Made by a program: the position numbers and the translations under genes
Shown: piece after piece, positions 12,839-26,215 of the stretch
How the letters are laid out: every line of letters starts with the position of its first letter
How positions within the stretch are numbered: the stretch's first letter is position 1
DNA from: Antedon bifida
Taxonomy: Eukaryota; Echinodermata; Crinoidea; Comatulida; Antedonidae
DNA: 64,000 nt
Assembly (NCBI GenBank): GCA_963402885.1
Contig: OY727098.1
Span: 17,222,717-17,286,716 of the forward strand
Direction: 5' to 3'
Notes under the pieces: model-generated
Databases searched by the model: none
Told to the model about the DNA's origin: nothing
Seen by the model: only the letters and a program-made list of their open reading frames with translations

Positions 12839-13560
12839 ACAGAAGATGGATAAAAAATGAAGGTGAAGATGAAGAAAATTAAAAAGATAAAAACAATTAA
12901 GATGATCACGAAAGTGAAGACGAACACAAAGAAAAAAAAATAGATAAGGGAAGGAAATGAAGATAAACATAAAAAAAAAGAAAAATAAAGAAGAATAGGT
13001 TTAAGAAGAGTATACATCACCATGAAAAAAAGATGAAGTAAGGTGAGAAAATAAATGAATCAGGGATAGAAATGAAGATAAATAGGCTTATTAAAAAAAC
13101 AAAATGGAAGAAGAAAAGAAGTTGAGGAAAATAAAGGCGAATGAATTGAAGAAAATTAAGTTAAGATGTGAATGCTCGAGGTTCTTGGATCATCAAAAAG
13201 AAAATGTTACCAAATACAAAAAGGGATCAAGATGAACTTTTTCACCAATAAAGAAAATAAACAATAAAAATTGAACGTGAAATTAAAGTGAAGATAAATT
13301 GAACATAAAGGCGAAGCAATAAAGAATATGAAAAGTGAAGAAAATGAATGAAAAAACTGCCATTGTATTTTTTTTATTTTTGTTGAGATGACGACGATTA
13401 ATAAAATGTAAAAGAAATCTATAAGACACACAACAAATTGATGAAGATGGAGGAACATAAAAATAGATGATGATGCAGGAACAGGGTATAGGAAATAAAA
13501 TTGAAAATAAGAAAGGAAATGAAAATTAAATTATGCCAATATCTAATAATAATAATGAAA
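12839..13560 (+). repeat. purine-rich (A+G) strand-asymmetric tract
   Basis: For about 700 bp the plus strand is strongly biased to A and G, with many loose copies of GAAGATGAA, GAAGATAAA and GAAGAAAAT. It looks like a decayed GAAGAT-type short-period repeat. The Phe/Leu/Ser-rich minus-strand frames here (12725-13458) come from this bias and are not genes. Confidence 0.6.
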
Positions 13561-15087
13561 TTACAAAGGCACATATTGAGGAGTATGGGTGCGATTAATA
13601 TATTAATAATGACGATAATAATGACGATTTAGAAAATAACTGTGACTCTTCTTAGCTTTACAGGACCTGGTTAATAATCTGTTAAGACTTCAACAGAAAT
13701 TATGATATCATGGGACGTTGCAAGAGGTCTCTAGTTTATGATTATCGACACAACATCTATTAGCATTTTGACAGTTGTTTTCCAATGCTATGACTCAAAT
13801 AGCAAAGTATGTCGGCTGTCAACCACTGCAGTATACCATCACTTTTCTCTTTCTGTATTAATATATTTTAAAGAAAAATAATGAAGAATTTGTAACTTCG
13901 CTATGCACACAGATAAGAACTTATAAACAATGACATATTTAAACAACTTCCCCAAATCGATGGGTACCAATTTGTTTTCTCTTGATTTTATGTTTTAACG
14001 TATCAGTGTTTTGTATACAAGAGCAAAGTTATATAGCATGTATGAAGAGTTATTAGTAATTGTTTTGTGCTTTAATTGTTAAAACAAATCACTGCATACT
14101 GTTATATGTATACACTTTAGTATAGAAAACCTTTATTGTTGTTCGATGGCGGATCCGGCCGTTTACACACGATGCCGTGCTCCAGTATCACTGGAGGGCT
14201 CTATAAAATAGAAAATAACAAAGTGTGGGTAAAATGTGATAATAAGGCTAATTGTCAATGAAGATCCTCTTTTCTATTTTGAATGAAAGTATTACATACA
14301 AAACGAATTATAAATACCAAATGTCATCAATTGATAGATAGTTGTAAAGTATTTGTTAGGTTATGGGTTTACGAGGTTAAAAAGTACAGATGCTTAGAGA
14401 TTCAATTTGTGTTTGCTTGATAAATGTTCCCTTAATGATCCATTATACTGATTACCTTAGGGTATATCACGTGTCGCTCTGAAATTCATATTAGTGAGGG
14501 ATAACAAAAGTACACACAACAAGGCGGTGAACGATAGTGATGTATGTTAATGGTGTTATGGAAGCAAATCAGTATTAATTCCGAATTAACGCATATTACG
14601 TTAAATATGACTGTATCATTAAAAACAATTGCCAGAGGTATCAGAAAATAAAACAACAAGCTAGTGGTAGGATTTACTACGGATCTATCGATGTTGTAGG
14701 TGTATGGGATGGCACATTATAAACACATAAACAAATATCTAAAAAAGTATATGCATGATGTGTGTACCGTAATAGTGTAAAATGAAATACAGGAGGCCGT
14801 TAAGCCTAGCCTACTAGCAAACGTTAGTGATCAAGGCATGTTAGTGTAGACAGTTGACAAAATAAGACTTCAACTCCAAAAACCTAATACAGTAGGTTGC
14901 AGAAGTTGCTGAGACACGGTTTGTGAACGAATCATAAAAGTCGATGTAGTTATGAGATTCTGCAGAATACCTCTAGTACGGTCAGAGACTGTATAGTTTT
15001 AATAAAGAACTTCTCCAAACAGACACGGAGTTTGCAAACAATTGGTAAAAAGATTGGAAAATACAATTTCTATGTGTATATGGTTTG
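13561..15087. other. intergenic stretch upstream of the TMEM145-like gene
   Basis: No gene is recognised. Around 14150-14200 there is a short GC-richer patch with the palindrome CTCCAGTATCACTGGAG. Otherwise AT-rich with no supported feature. Confidence 0.45.
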
Positions 15088-15121
15088 ACCATGGAGGAAT
15101 TCTAAATAATTCCTCCATGGT
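15088..15121. other. perfect 14-bp-arm palindrome
   Basis: ACCATGGAGGAATT at 15088-15101 pairs exactly with AATTCCTCCATGGT at 15108-15121 around a 6-base spacer. It lies about 450 bp upstream of the TATA box of the TMEM145-like gene. It could be an upstream regulatory palindrome or the collapsed ends of a foldback element. Nothing in the sequence decides between these. Confidence 0.6.
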
Positions 15122-15571
15122 GGTTTTAGTAAGTAAGTAAGTTCTGAAAACATCGGTGTTGTCTGGTTACGAAGTGAACTTGTCGCGCGCGTGCTTCACC
15201 ATTTATGATTGGCTAACTGAATATACAAATCATATCAAACATCAAAAGAAGACTGGTGATCTAGCTACAGAAGTGCGGAAAATCGATGTTTTGCTCAAAT
15301 TATTATGACTAACTTACTAAATACTAAACTATTATTTAAAGAAATGTTTGTAGTATTTGGTTAAATTGGTATTAGAACTTCTGATCTGAAACTTGATTTA
15401 TCTCTAGATTTATGTGTTTATTACACGATCAATTCAACAAAGGCTTTCGTACGTATACACACGTCACACAGCGAACGCAGAGATTGGTAAGCTGTACGCG
15501 CGTGTAAAATGTTAGCACGTGCTGCCGAGCAACTATGAAACAAAACATTCGGTTGAGACGCAGAGAGAGGG

Positions 15572-15578
15572 TATAAAA
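15572..15578 (+). promoter_or_regulatory. TATA box of the TMEM145-like gene
   Basis: TATAAAA in a G-rich context (AGAGGGTATAAAACCCG) lies 108-114 bp before the start codon at 15686. With usual spacing, transcription would start near 15600, giving an 80-90-base leader. An ATTGG (inverted CCAAT) lies upstream near 15210. This is a classic TATA core promoter, unlike the TATA-less CHERP/STPG2 promoter. Confidence 0.65.
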
Positions 15579-15685
15579 CCCGAATGTTTGCAGAGTTTTC
15601 GCAGAAACCAGATTTAATTATTTTCTAAATCACTGAAATAAATTTATAATTGATTTTGCTTTAGGCCTATAAACAAAAGCAAAGA

Positions 15686-18600
15686 ATGAAAATCTTTTTT
15701 GCGTTTCTTGTTATTACTTTGCTACCACTTACTTTGATGACATCTGCTAAGAAAATAAATGGGATCGTTGTTTCGACTGAGGTAGGCTATGATTCCTTCG
15801 TTGTATCTTTGGACTTACCCTAGCCTAGGACTAGATCTGCTGTGCATGGTAATTAAAGAGCATGGACCCAGGTATAATGCATTTTTGTAACTTGTGTTTT
15901 CTAGGACTTTGTTTTTCTTACCCGATTTGTCTTCCAACCAGACGAATATGGTGAAATGGACTATGCATTCACTTACCCAGCGGTAATACATTCTGTATAT
16001 TGTATTGTTTTAATGTTTTACAATTTAGTGTTGTGTACTTCATTTTAAATAATACTCCATGTATAAATTACAATGCTTTTTATATTCAGACCGAATGCTG
16101 CTATCAAATGCTGATTTTTAATGACGAACCTGGACAATGGCCTTTCATGCGAGAGCATGAAAATGAACTGGTAAAGTAAATTCTTCGTTGACAGAAGTAT
16201 ATTATTGGTATCCCCAAAACAGTATATTATTATTTGAATTTCTAGTTTTGCTTAACATAAGAATATTGTTCAGTTATCTAACTTGATACTGACTTCACAC
16301 TGATTGTAAGTTGTTATTATTAATAGATGTTAACATTACAATCCTGGTATTTATTCTCAGAATTGCCTTGAAAGAAAGGCATTGATTCCAGGCTATTACA
16401 ACGGAAAAGTTACGCTGAGTACGTCACAGAACTGTGAAATAAAGATGAATAACAACACACGACAAGAGGTATTCTGCTATTCAAATAAAATAAAATATGT
16501 GTTTAAAAGTAAAATCAACTTGCCATAATCTATTCACAAACTCAGATCAAGAAAATACTAATATTTATATATAATATATAATAAATAAAATATAATAATA
16601 TACAATTATTGAATTTAGTGAAATCCTCCAATAATACACTACTTACACTATTATAGTTAATGATGTCACTTTCGTCTCTACACTCTGTAGTTGATACCAA
16701 GTAAAATCGCATGAGTAATGTGCAACAGATTAAACATTAAGCTAAATATTAGTAATATAAAAAATGTAATAATTAACTAAGAATGCCTAATTGTTATGAC
16801 CTCTGTAGGAGTTTTTCTGTCACGGAAAACGTCATTTTGACGTAATTGATGAACGTTGGTGGTATATTGTTATTGCACATTGTGGTGGTGACGGAATTAA
16901 AGACTTCAAATACAATATCCATCTCATAAACGGTAAAACGGCTTTCGACAACGAGTTTTCAGCGGACGAGCGCTGTAAGTATAAATGTGATTCAATATCA
17001 CTAACTTTGAAAATAACTCAAAAGTTGACAATTGTAAATTATAACGATACTTTACTTAATTCAACTTTATTGGGATTGAGATGGATCTAATACCTAAACT
17101 CTATATTTCAACAGACATTCTGCAAACTGATATAGCTTTTCTTGTTCTGTACTTCGTAGTCTGTTTTTGGCTTTGTTGTTATAGAAGTAAGTATAATATT
17201 AATAGTGTTTCTGTGATATTAAATTGATCCTTTACTATAATTTGGGTATAAGCCTAAAGATTAAATTTAAAATGGTGACCTCTTATTATAGAATGTTTTT
17301 TTTAAAGATGTATTGTCCCCATATACATGAAAAATAAAGATTAATAAAATCAGACTTTGAATAGATTATTTTGTAGCTTTAATAAAGTTAATCATTTCTG
17401 TAGAAAAAAATTGTTTTCACTTATAAAATTACAAAATAAATGGTTAAATTCAACCAAAAACCCATTGTCTGGCAGCCAATTTCACTATTGTATTTTTTTA
17501 GGTAAATACTTTTTTTCCGATCCAATTTTTGGTCAAAGTCGATAACTATTTGGTGACATTAAAATGGCATATTCAACAAAAAAATGTTTAAGAATTAATT
17601 TTGCAGGGGGACAATACATCTTTAAATAATAATAATAATATATAATAATATTTATAGAGTTTATGATCCGGCGACGCATGTTCAACCTCACCTATCGACT
17701 CTTCTGCTACTCTTGCTGTCTGCAAACGATTAGTCTTCTATTCCAAACATCGGCTTTAGCAAAGTATGCCACTAATGGCGTCGGATTAGAAGGTTTACGA
17801 ACATTTGGTAAGTTTTATCAAGATTGATAATAAATGGTATAAAGATTGATAGTGGTTTAAAACGATTGATAATGGTATATAAAGATTTATAATGGTATAA
17901 TACAAGGATAATGGTTTTATAAAGATTGATAATGGTATATAAATATTGGTAATGGTAATTATTATATAAAGACTGCTATTGGTATATATAAAGATTGATA
18001 ATGGTATATATAAAGATTAATAATGGTATATAACAATGATAATGATATATATAGAAAACTGTAAAAATCGTTAAAAAGTAGGCCACACCTGAAGTGTTTC
18101 ATTTTAATATCTACTGTATTATTTTTCAGGCGAAATTATCTCATCAACCTCAATTCTCCTCTTTGTCCTTCTGCTCATCTTGATTGCTAAGGGATACACG
18201 GTCACTCGGTAAGACAATTTAGAAGACTGTATTATCTACCCATTAAAGATAATCTAAATGTAATTTAAATGTTTAATAAGCGACGACTTCCGAAACTAGT
18301 AGGTCTTTGTGAAAACTATTTCCAATTCCCTTATTTTTCTTATTAAGTGCTCGATTAAGACCAACAACTAGCCTTAAAATCACAGTCTTCACCTGCTTCT
18401 ACTTCTTTGCTTATTTCGGACTTTATGCCGTCCAAGAATTAACCTTTGACCCAAGAGATGTAGTAAATAAGTACGATTCTGTTGCCGCATTTGGAATCAT
18501 CATCATGCAGTTCATTGGTTAGTATTACATAATTATTATTATGGTACATAAATCTTAGTTTAAGAAAATATTAACTAAAATAAGGATATAAAAACAAGAT

Positions 18601-20019
18601 GGTAAAAAAAAACAGAATCAAAAGAGAACACTTATAACGTTATTGCTGTTATTTGAATGCTTTATTTTAGGATTGGGTTGGATGTATTACGCCTGTTTCT
18701 TCACTATTAAACACAACCGAAACAAGACTCTATTCTACCTTATGTTCCTTGTGACATTTTCATGTTGGTTTTTAATAACACCTATTACCATCTGGACATC
18801 AAACAGATTTATTGCAAAGTGGAAGAGGTAGAACTTGGATTATTTACAATTATTTATTGTTGTGATTGTTTCTCTAACTTTATAAGATGTATAAGAAGTT
18901 TGTTCTTGAATTATGAAATATTACACAACACGTTCTTCTTGTTCAAGTAATTAAATCATTTGTTTTCTACAAATTATTACAAATTGATTAAACTTGTTGT
19001 ATTCCTTCAGAGCAAAAATCGTCAACGGACTTGAACTGACTACTTTATTCTATGGTCACCTGATTTTCCTCATCCTAACTCGACCTGCCGCCGCTAACGT
19101 GTTTTTCCCATTTCACCTCACTACAAACACAGTAAGAAATGTATTATTAATTTGCTATAGAATATCACCAGAAAATAGAAATATTATAATTTAAAAAAGA
19201 TAATATATTCAGCTGTTCTTGCCTACAGCAGCTGTACCAAACATGATTAAACTTATTCTTTTTCTTTATCATGCAAGCAACAATGTATGTTTTGTGATGT
19301 CTTCATTGAAACATTTTTACTTGTAACTAAATAAAAATAGGTTGATATCTTGGGAAATACTGATGACGAAGACTCAGCAACGACTGAACAACCAGTGTAC
19401 TCATCTCTCTTCGGAATTGGTTCATCGGGAGCTAAATATGTAAGTACAGTTGAGTAAAAAAATGTTGTAATTGGATTAGTATAAAGAGAAAAAGATGTGT
19501 GGAAAAGTGTGTAAAACATCCAAACTTTCTTTACACTTAGGCAGTTAAAAACGAAAAGGAAAAAACGACCTTTGACCCAATCATCGGCAGTACAATTGAC
19601 GAGGTTAGTAATTTTTTAGGGAATGCTAATTCTATCTAGCTAGTATATGGAAGGAATCATGTACGAAACAAATCTAGAAAACAAACAAAAAGCTCTGTCT
19701 ACACTATCAAACTTATGTACCATATATGGACATGATGATGTCATATCACTACCATATTTGGGCAAATCACACTTTTTTGTCAAACTAGTTTGATAGTGTA
19801 GGCTGAGTTCTAAAACTTAGTTGGTGCTTCTTTTCTTTTTAAACTATAATTTAATTGTAATTTAAATTGAATGCAACAATATTGTTGTTACAGGATGATG
19901 AGCGCAGCAACCCACCTCCTCCATCTGAAACAGTAAAACTGAGCATAGATGCTAAAGATGCAACCGCTTTACCAAAAGGCCGATATATTATTGTGAAAGC
20001 TTATGTGGAGGAGAATTAA
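15686..20019 (+). CDS. TMEM145/GPR180-like seven-helix membrane protein
   Basis: Fourteen exons join into a 521-aa frame: 15686-15781, 15905-15982, 16090-16170, 16361-16468, 16809-16974, 17115-17186, 17658-17807, 18130-18208, 18348-18517, 18671-18827, 19011-19131, 19341-19439, 19541-19603, 19894-20019. All introns are GT-AG and phases match. Residues 1-21 form a signal peptide. A Cys-containing lumenal domain follows, with TMEM145-type motifs such as EDFVFLTRF, ERWWYI and CGGDG, then FSADE just before the first of seven predicted helices (from about residue 180). Near the last helix come KIVNG and LTRPAAAN. This is the GPR180/TMEM145 (GpcrRhopsn4) family, and the match is better to TMEM145 than to GPR180. 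The acidic tail (exons 12-14) is not conserved in my memory of the family. Molecular role is poorly known; membrane location is inferred. Confidence 0.9.
15782..15904 (+). other. first intron of the TMEM145-like gene with CTAG words
   Basis: This short intron holds CCTAGCCTAGGACTAG near 15818-15833, the same palindromic CTAG/CCTAGG vocabulary that fills the first introns of the CHERP, STPG2 and kinase genes. Here it is only a short patch. Confidence 0.5.
17306..17621. mobile_element. MITE family A, complete copy (316 bp)
   Basis: Terminal inverted repeats AGATGTATTGTCCCC (left) and GGGGACAATACATCT (right) are each flanked by TTAA (17302-17305 and 17622-17625), a likely target duplication. 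It lies in intron 6 of the TMEM145-like gene. It has no coding capacity; the 62-codon frame inside is chance. Related copies are at 50300-50626 and 60660-61006. TTAA flanks recall piggyBac-type insertion, but a TA target with a slightly longer terminal repeat is also possible. Confidence 0.85.
17819..18050. repeat. minisatellite in intron 7 of the TMEM145-like gene
   Basis: About eleven loose copies of a unit like AAGATTGATAATGGTATATA, with unit length varying between about 18 and 26 bp. It is wholly intronic. Confidence 0.85.
19690..19811. mobile_element. MITE family B, palindromic copy
   Basis: AGCTCTGTCTACACTATCAA at the left end is mirrored by TTGATAGTGTAGGCTGAG at the right end (a few mismatches), in intron 13 of the TMEM145-like gene. 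The inside shares ATATGGACATGATGATGT and CACTACCATATTTGGG with the second copy at 40941-41101. It is a non-coding foldback element whose autonomous parent is unknown. Confidence 0.85.
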
Positions 20020-20023
20020 TAAA
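20018..20023 (+). terminator. possible polyadenylation signal of the TMEM145-like gene
   Basis: AATAAA overlaps the stop codon (TAA at 20017-20019). Use of this site would give an almost absent 3' UTR, so a later signal (for example ATTAAA near 20155) is also possible. Confidence 0.3.
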
Positions 20024-21280
20024 GTCATTTTACAGAAAACGTTATATACCGAATTATTAGTACAATAGTATTACGTACAAGATCATGCTTAAGATACCTA
20101 GCATGGTGGATCAAATAATTATGTGCTCTTTTTGATAAAGTTCAGATAAGGAATATTAAACTTGGACGGGTTTACGACACCTGCTGATGGCGCGCTACAC
20201 AAATCAGTGGATAAATGTTTTGGCACTAGTTTCATTTTAAGTAGATACTGCTTTGCAAAATGGTTAATATATAAATGGCCATTAAACTCCGACTAAAAAA
20301 GTAAACATTATGTTAACCTTAATTAAAATTAAAAATGTATTGTAGTATCTGGTTGTATACGGTGATATTGGCAATATTTATGTTTTACCTCCTTGTTTTG
20401 TCATTGCCTACTGTCTGTAAAGGGTGAATTGATTGTTCTTATGATCGCTCTCACCAATATCTAAATCGAAACCAATAAGTAAATTAATTATTTCATTTTG
20501 ATTATAAATTGATACTGTATAGGATAGTGGATGGATATCATGACGTGACTTTATAGCGACATGTCGTTCAGTACAGTAGGCCCTTATTCCCAAATTTAAA
20601 GGTTCGACTTGAACTAAAATTTAAATATAAAACTGTATCAATCAAAACGATAAACGTACAAAAAAATATAGAATGAAATAATAACAGAAACGAAAAGGAC
20701 AATAATGCATGTGCGTGTGAATTGGCTGTAAAACGATTAATGATAAAGTATCATCATATCAGAGATATACCATCAATTTCCATACATCAATCAGTAAGAA
20801 ACCCGATCAAATCATAAAATCATAAATAACGTGTTGCTGATATTATTGTTTTTACATAGGTACCATACTTACTATTAATTTAGGATGCAATAGAAATATA
20901 CATTATTTCTAGTTTCGGTTCCTTTCATCTTTACCTTGTGTCGATATTTTGCCCCGGGCTTATTTTTCTCTGCTCCTCTATAATCACTTGGCATTGTCTA
21001 AGTTACTATTATATATATTATATTGTTATTGCCTTTATTCGAAAGTATTACTCATCGATTTATTTTTTGACGTCTGCTTGTCTATAATAGTAAACGTTTT
21101 ATCTCCAGACTGACTGGAAGTATATGACGAATCAAAATTGATTTCTTGAATAACAACATTAAATTTCAATTTTCATACAAATAAAAAAGTTAATTTGAAT
21201 GAATGAGAAAGAAAATAGGAAATACAATTTGTAAAGTTTGATAAAAACTGAAAGAAGATAGCAGATTCTCGGACGGTATC
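20024..21280. other. intergenic stretch after the TMEM145-like gene
   Basis: AT-rich. The first part probably includes the 3' UTR of the TMEM145-like gene. No other feature is supported. Confidence 0.45.
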
Positions 21281-21349
21281 ATGTCTAGCGGGAATAAGCA
21301 GCCTTCAGTATCGTGTCAGCAGACAGCAATCGGCCCAACTGTAGAAAAG
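21281..21349 (+). CDS. possible first coding exon, gene unidentified
   Basis: ATG at 21281 opens 23 codons (Met-Ser-Ser-Gly-Asn-Lys-Gln-Pro ... Pro-Thr-Val-Glu-Lys) that are GC-richer and more protein-like than the surroundings, ending at AAAAG|GTTATG, a usable though weak donor. I could not find a convincing partner exon: joining it to 26707 in phase 0 meets a stop after 13 codons. It may be the start of a small or untranslated-tail gene, or chance. Confidence 0.2.
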
Positions 21350-24300
21350 GTTATGTGTAGTTCAATTCATTCATCAGTGGAAAATTACTTCCATTTATTG
21401 TCATTTTCATATAAAATATACATAGAATTTATGTTTGCTCTGATATATACAAAAACAGATAAATGAAAACCTAGTAAAAATAATAATTATTATCGGCAGC
21501 GGCATTCATATTATACGTTTTTTCGTCAGAAACATTACAACCTTAATTACTAACATCGTCAACATCTGTATCATCATCATAATGATTGGATATTATAAGG
21601 ATCGTGGTCATTGTTGAGCAACACTCTCGTGTTTAAATCGCCAGGATTCAAAAGGGTTCCACCAAAAGGTTAAAATAATTATAAGCATTGGCCTACAAAT
21701 TTACCTAAAAACCATCCAGATAATAATAGTAATTTATGACGTTTGAATATGCATTTATACATTTTCTTAAAATGTTTTCTTCTGTTGTTCTTTCTATTTG
21801 AAATAAGCTTACAATAAACGCGTTACTTTATGGCTGACTGCAAACACCTTACTTTCAATTTGTTACGAGTGTAATTGTTAATTACAACATCATTTTATGA
21901 CTATGTGAAATCATCTGAAACAACACACAATTACAAACTCAAATTACCATACACGTAACGAAAACATTTCCTGACACCACACAAATTACGGTGAAAATTC
22001 ACAATGTACCTTAATTTGATTGGGCGACCATTATAACGCCTTCACAAGATAACAATGAATAAAAGAGACTATAATATTGTAATGAAAACATATTTAATCA
22101 TAATAATAACTAACCTTATGAAAGAGACCTATATACTTTAACCTCAAATCGTTAGATAATTAATATAACAAGTTTAAGGTCGTCGCATCTACCTCGTTTC
22201 ATACACCAACGTTTGTAAAACTCGCCACAAAGCATACCTTCAATTGAAGTATAATAATTATAGCCTAAGAACCTAATGTAAAAACAAATATAACAAAATA
22301 ATTTATGAAAATTTTTAATTTCAAATTGTATACGACTGTCTCTAATGATATCATGTTTGTTGCCTAATTTATTTGATAACAGCAGTTTGTTAAGGTTTGT
22401 GCTCTGAAAAGCCGAATGCGTGCCTACTTGTAAAAAAAAATAGGTTTGTTTGTTAACTTGTTTGAGTAAAACATTTGTTTAAACTCAGGGGTCTTACGAC
22501 GGACACGTCTACATACTTGTAAGCCAGCATTCTTGTCTAAAAAGCCTGTTAACCAGGATAGCAATATTAGACAAAAGTTTATATTTTATATATTTTTTCA
22601 AAGAAGTTACCGGGAGAGGCGAGCGAGCATGTTAGGCCCTAAATGTTTTAAAGATTGGGTATTGCTGCTTACTGTTGCTGAAAGATGACAATAACGTGTA
22701 TTGCATACATCGTGGGAAGTGGGTAACGGTCATACAGAAATACATCACAATAAATGGACGGAATTATTTAGTCTCTAAGGTTTGCCTATTAAAAACAAAT
22801 TGCAATATTGTTCGTACTCAATGTAATGGTCGTAAAACCGTTCTAACGGACGTTGCGTTCCATAACCGTAGCAAGGGACTCGCAAAATGGGCGACTTAGG
22901 AATGAGTTATCGATTCTAGTGTAATTTTCAATCTATTCTATGTAGCATGCTTACGTCATCTGCATAAATACAGTACATAGTTGGACAATCAGTTTGGGTT
23001 TCTCGTTCGTCTTCTCCGAAAAGTGTATTGGGTTTTTTTTGTCTTACGTTTGTTGACATAGGCCTACAGTGGACCTACACTTAAGCCATATTACGGACCA
23101 ATATCTTGTCACGAAAGACACTGCTAATGTCGGTATTTTGAACAATGAAATTCGAAAACGAACTCAATGTATAAGCTCTTCCATTTAAAGTCCAAGGTGA
23201 GGGGATGGAGGCTGTTCTACCCCTTCTGTTTTTGAAAGGTCTTACTTGTGGTAAATTATTGATCATAACATTACAAATAAAAGGTGTGTCAGTTTGTATA
23301 CCCCGTATACGTTTGAAACATTAATGATATGTTTTATTTTCAAAATATTCTATTTCATCACATTTATTTACATACACTTTAATCCGTCAACAATGAATAA
23401 TGGAGTGGTGTGAGTGGGAGATCAACGAATGTAGGCAAATGCCTGGAAGAGATGATTAAAAAACATCTTGTATGATATAATACCGAATATGTTTTTCAGG
23501 TAATGACATACATGAATATTCGTCTACCTGTATACTCCAGAGAATGCGTCATTTAGGATAGAAACAGAACGAGACAATTAAAACCAGGTTATATTGTCAT
23601 GGAAACGCGATGCTGATTTACTAAATTGCTTTAAAAATTATTTCACACAAAATGACAAACTACCTTTTGTACACTCTTTAGTGGTAATTGTCTTTGTGTT
23701 TGAACGTTTAGCAGCAGAATTTAAGACATTTTTCACGTTATCATACATCGTTTAACACCTCCAAGCGTTCTAATAGCGTTTAGCCCATTTGGAATCATGT
23801 TGGCTGCATATGCATGACCTGGTTTCCGATCCCAGAAACGCATTCTATTTAGTATTCCAGGTGTGTTTCAAACAATACGTTATTCAACCATTGTATTCTT
23901 GCTCATAACATATTTTTCAAGGGCATAGAAAACCCGTGAAACAATGAATGATTGAGTACCTGCTCGAGGCGAAGTATAGGAGTTAACGGATGTTTTTTTT
24001 TCTGTTGGTCTGGGCCTACAGAATGTACTGTGGAACTTCGTCCTCTGGTGATTCTTGATTCATATTTAAGCAGATGTTTCAAGAAAAGATGATGGTATAA
24101 CCTTTATAATGACAACGTCAGGCCTTCTAGCAGTGCCATACCACAATGGTTGGGAATGGTTCACATCACCTGGACGGTTAGTCGTAGAGGCCACATCAAA
24201 CATCAATTAACAAAGAAACAAACATATTCTATGCCCGATGTTTGTTTGCCTAATAAAGTCTCAGGCTTAAATCTAATGCAAATTTGAAACAATTTTATAA

Positions 24301-25999
24301 ACTAAGAATTATAGAACAGAGCAAGAGAACTGGCAAGTTCTTATTTGTTTAAAAAAGAATATAATATAGGCCTACATAAACACAGTGTTCTTCTTTCAAC
24401 ACTGACAAATAAACACAATTGCAAGCAGTGAGATGATTCTTGTGGAAATTTGTTTTTCTTTTGCAGATTGATGTCAGAATACCTCGATGGTGACAATACA
24501 CTTTTAATGCACACTTAATTCATCAGCAAAATAAGAACAGTTTTCAATGTTAGATTGTATAGGAATAAACTGAAAAAAATTGACCAAAAAGAATACAATA
24601 CACAAGTTCAAAATTGTGTTTATTAAGAATAGATCACTTTCGTCTGTCAAAATATGTTGTAGGTTTAAGTCTGGCCATCTAGATTATTAATCGATCGAGG
24701 TATTATATAATGCGATTTAAAAAATACTTAAATTTCGTAATAGTTGTAAATATCATATGCAAAAACAATGAATAATAGGCTTCTTATGAGTAATGTGTAT
24801 GACACGTGCTAATATCCATATCATTTTGTTAACAATGTAATTAACCTGTAATTGATATCATATATGGATTAGTACGCTTTTTACGATACAGCTGGCTATA
24901 TATAAAAAGAAGGCTAAGGAATCGTACAATTAGTCCTGAGAAATTGGGCTTATTGAAAACATCAAGTGCCTTCAACTCAGGCGTAAACTGTTTTGTAACG
25001 TGATAGTTTCAGAAAAGCAAATCGCTAATTGATCGCGGTGAGTTTTGAGAATTGGGAAGCAAATTGGGAAGTAAATTACTTAATTTCACGTTGAAAACAA
25101 AGATGTAGTTATCTTGACCCGGCAACGACCTTTTTGTGAAGCGTGTTAGTCTGTCTGTTGAAGATAAAGTTAAAGTGGGTGGAATGGCCGCGTAATTTAC
25201 ACACACTCGAATGAGTTTACAATTGACAAGGGTCAACGCACCTTAAACGGTTTAGGTAGAATATGACGTGAAAATAATTTGAATATTGATAATGAATACT
25301 TATGGTATATATAAATAAATCCGAGAATCTGCATTTGTTAATTAAATTTAAAGTTTAAGCACGCATATGACCAGCATTCTATTAATTTTAGTTTCATTAC
25401 TAATTAATATAAGCTAAACCCGGTGATGATCGGAATTGTCGCGGTTCAGGCGACATTCCTTCATATCAACTGTTCATAGACCTATGAATGGATTCATTTT
25501 AAAATAATATCTTTTAACATTTTACTACCGGTACATCGTCATAAAATCAATAGACTATAATGTATATACCACTATCTAATATGATTTTAATCAAACCTAA
25601 ATTTTCTCTAATTTTATTCCTTACCTAATGTTAAATTACGATTAAATTACCGACTAATTCTCAACAGTGAAATTTACAGACTGCGACATCTACATTGAGC
25701 TTCATACTGACCACAATACAGACGTCGTTATATCAGGACTTAATTTATCTATCGTATAAGTAAAATAGATTTGGCAAGATATTAGCCACCGATTTAAATC
25801 TGACTTAACGATTAATTGAAACCGTTTGGCGGCTTGCATTGATTTCTACCGTTGATGCTATGTTATACTTTGGATTTTTTGTATAGATATTTATATCGCT
25901 GTCACTAATTTTCTACATCTCATATTTCCTCTTTGCCGTTAGGGGTTTTAAAGTATAATGTAGGCTGGTTGTTACACATTATCCGCAGTTTAACGTATT
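21350..25999. other. intergenic stretch, no gene recognised
   Basis: No supported gene. Open frames at 22675-22899 (+) and 23081-23266 (-) are slightly less AT-biased than average but show no domain, and I found no splice chain leading to or from them. Confidence 0.45.
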
Positions 26000-26215
26000 A
26001 TATTTTACAAGAAAATATATTGTATGTTTTAAGTTAACGGGTACTCATTCTCGTCGTGAACAGATAATCAATATTGCGGAGTTCAAAATAGGGGAAAATG
26101 TGTATACAACTCCTACTTATAACGTTAGTGGTCTTTGATGCGGTTATATTTTACAAGAAAATATATTGTAAGGGTTCTCATTCACTTTTAGGTCAGAGTT
26201 CAATATAGGTGAAAG
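26000..26215. repeat. short direct duplication, about 146-bp period
   Basis: TATATTTTACAAGAAAATAT followed by ATTGTA occurs at about 26000 and again at about 26146. After each copy comes a similar stretch (GGTACTCATTCTC versus GGGTTCTCATTCAC, then GAGTTCAAAATAGG versus GAGTTCAATATAGG). This is a diverged tandem duplication of non-coding DNA. Confidence 0.7.

Noticed and set aside
12725-13458. Phe/Leu-rich, membrane-like minus-strand frames
   Set aside because: They are produced by the purine-biased tract on the other strand and have no start context or domain.
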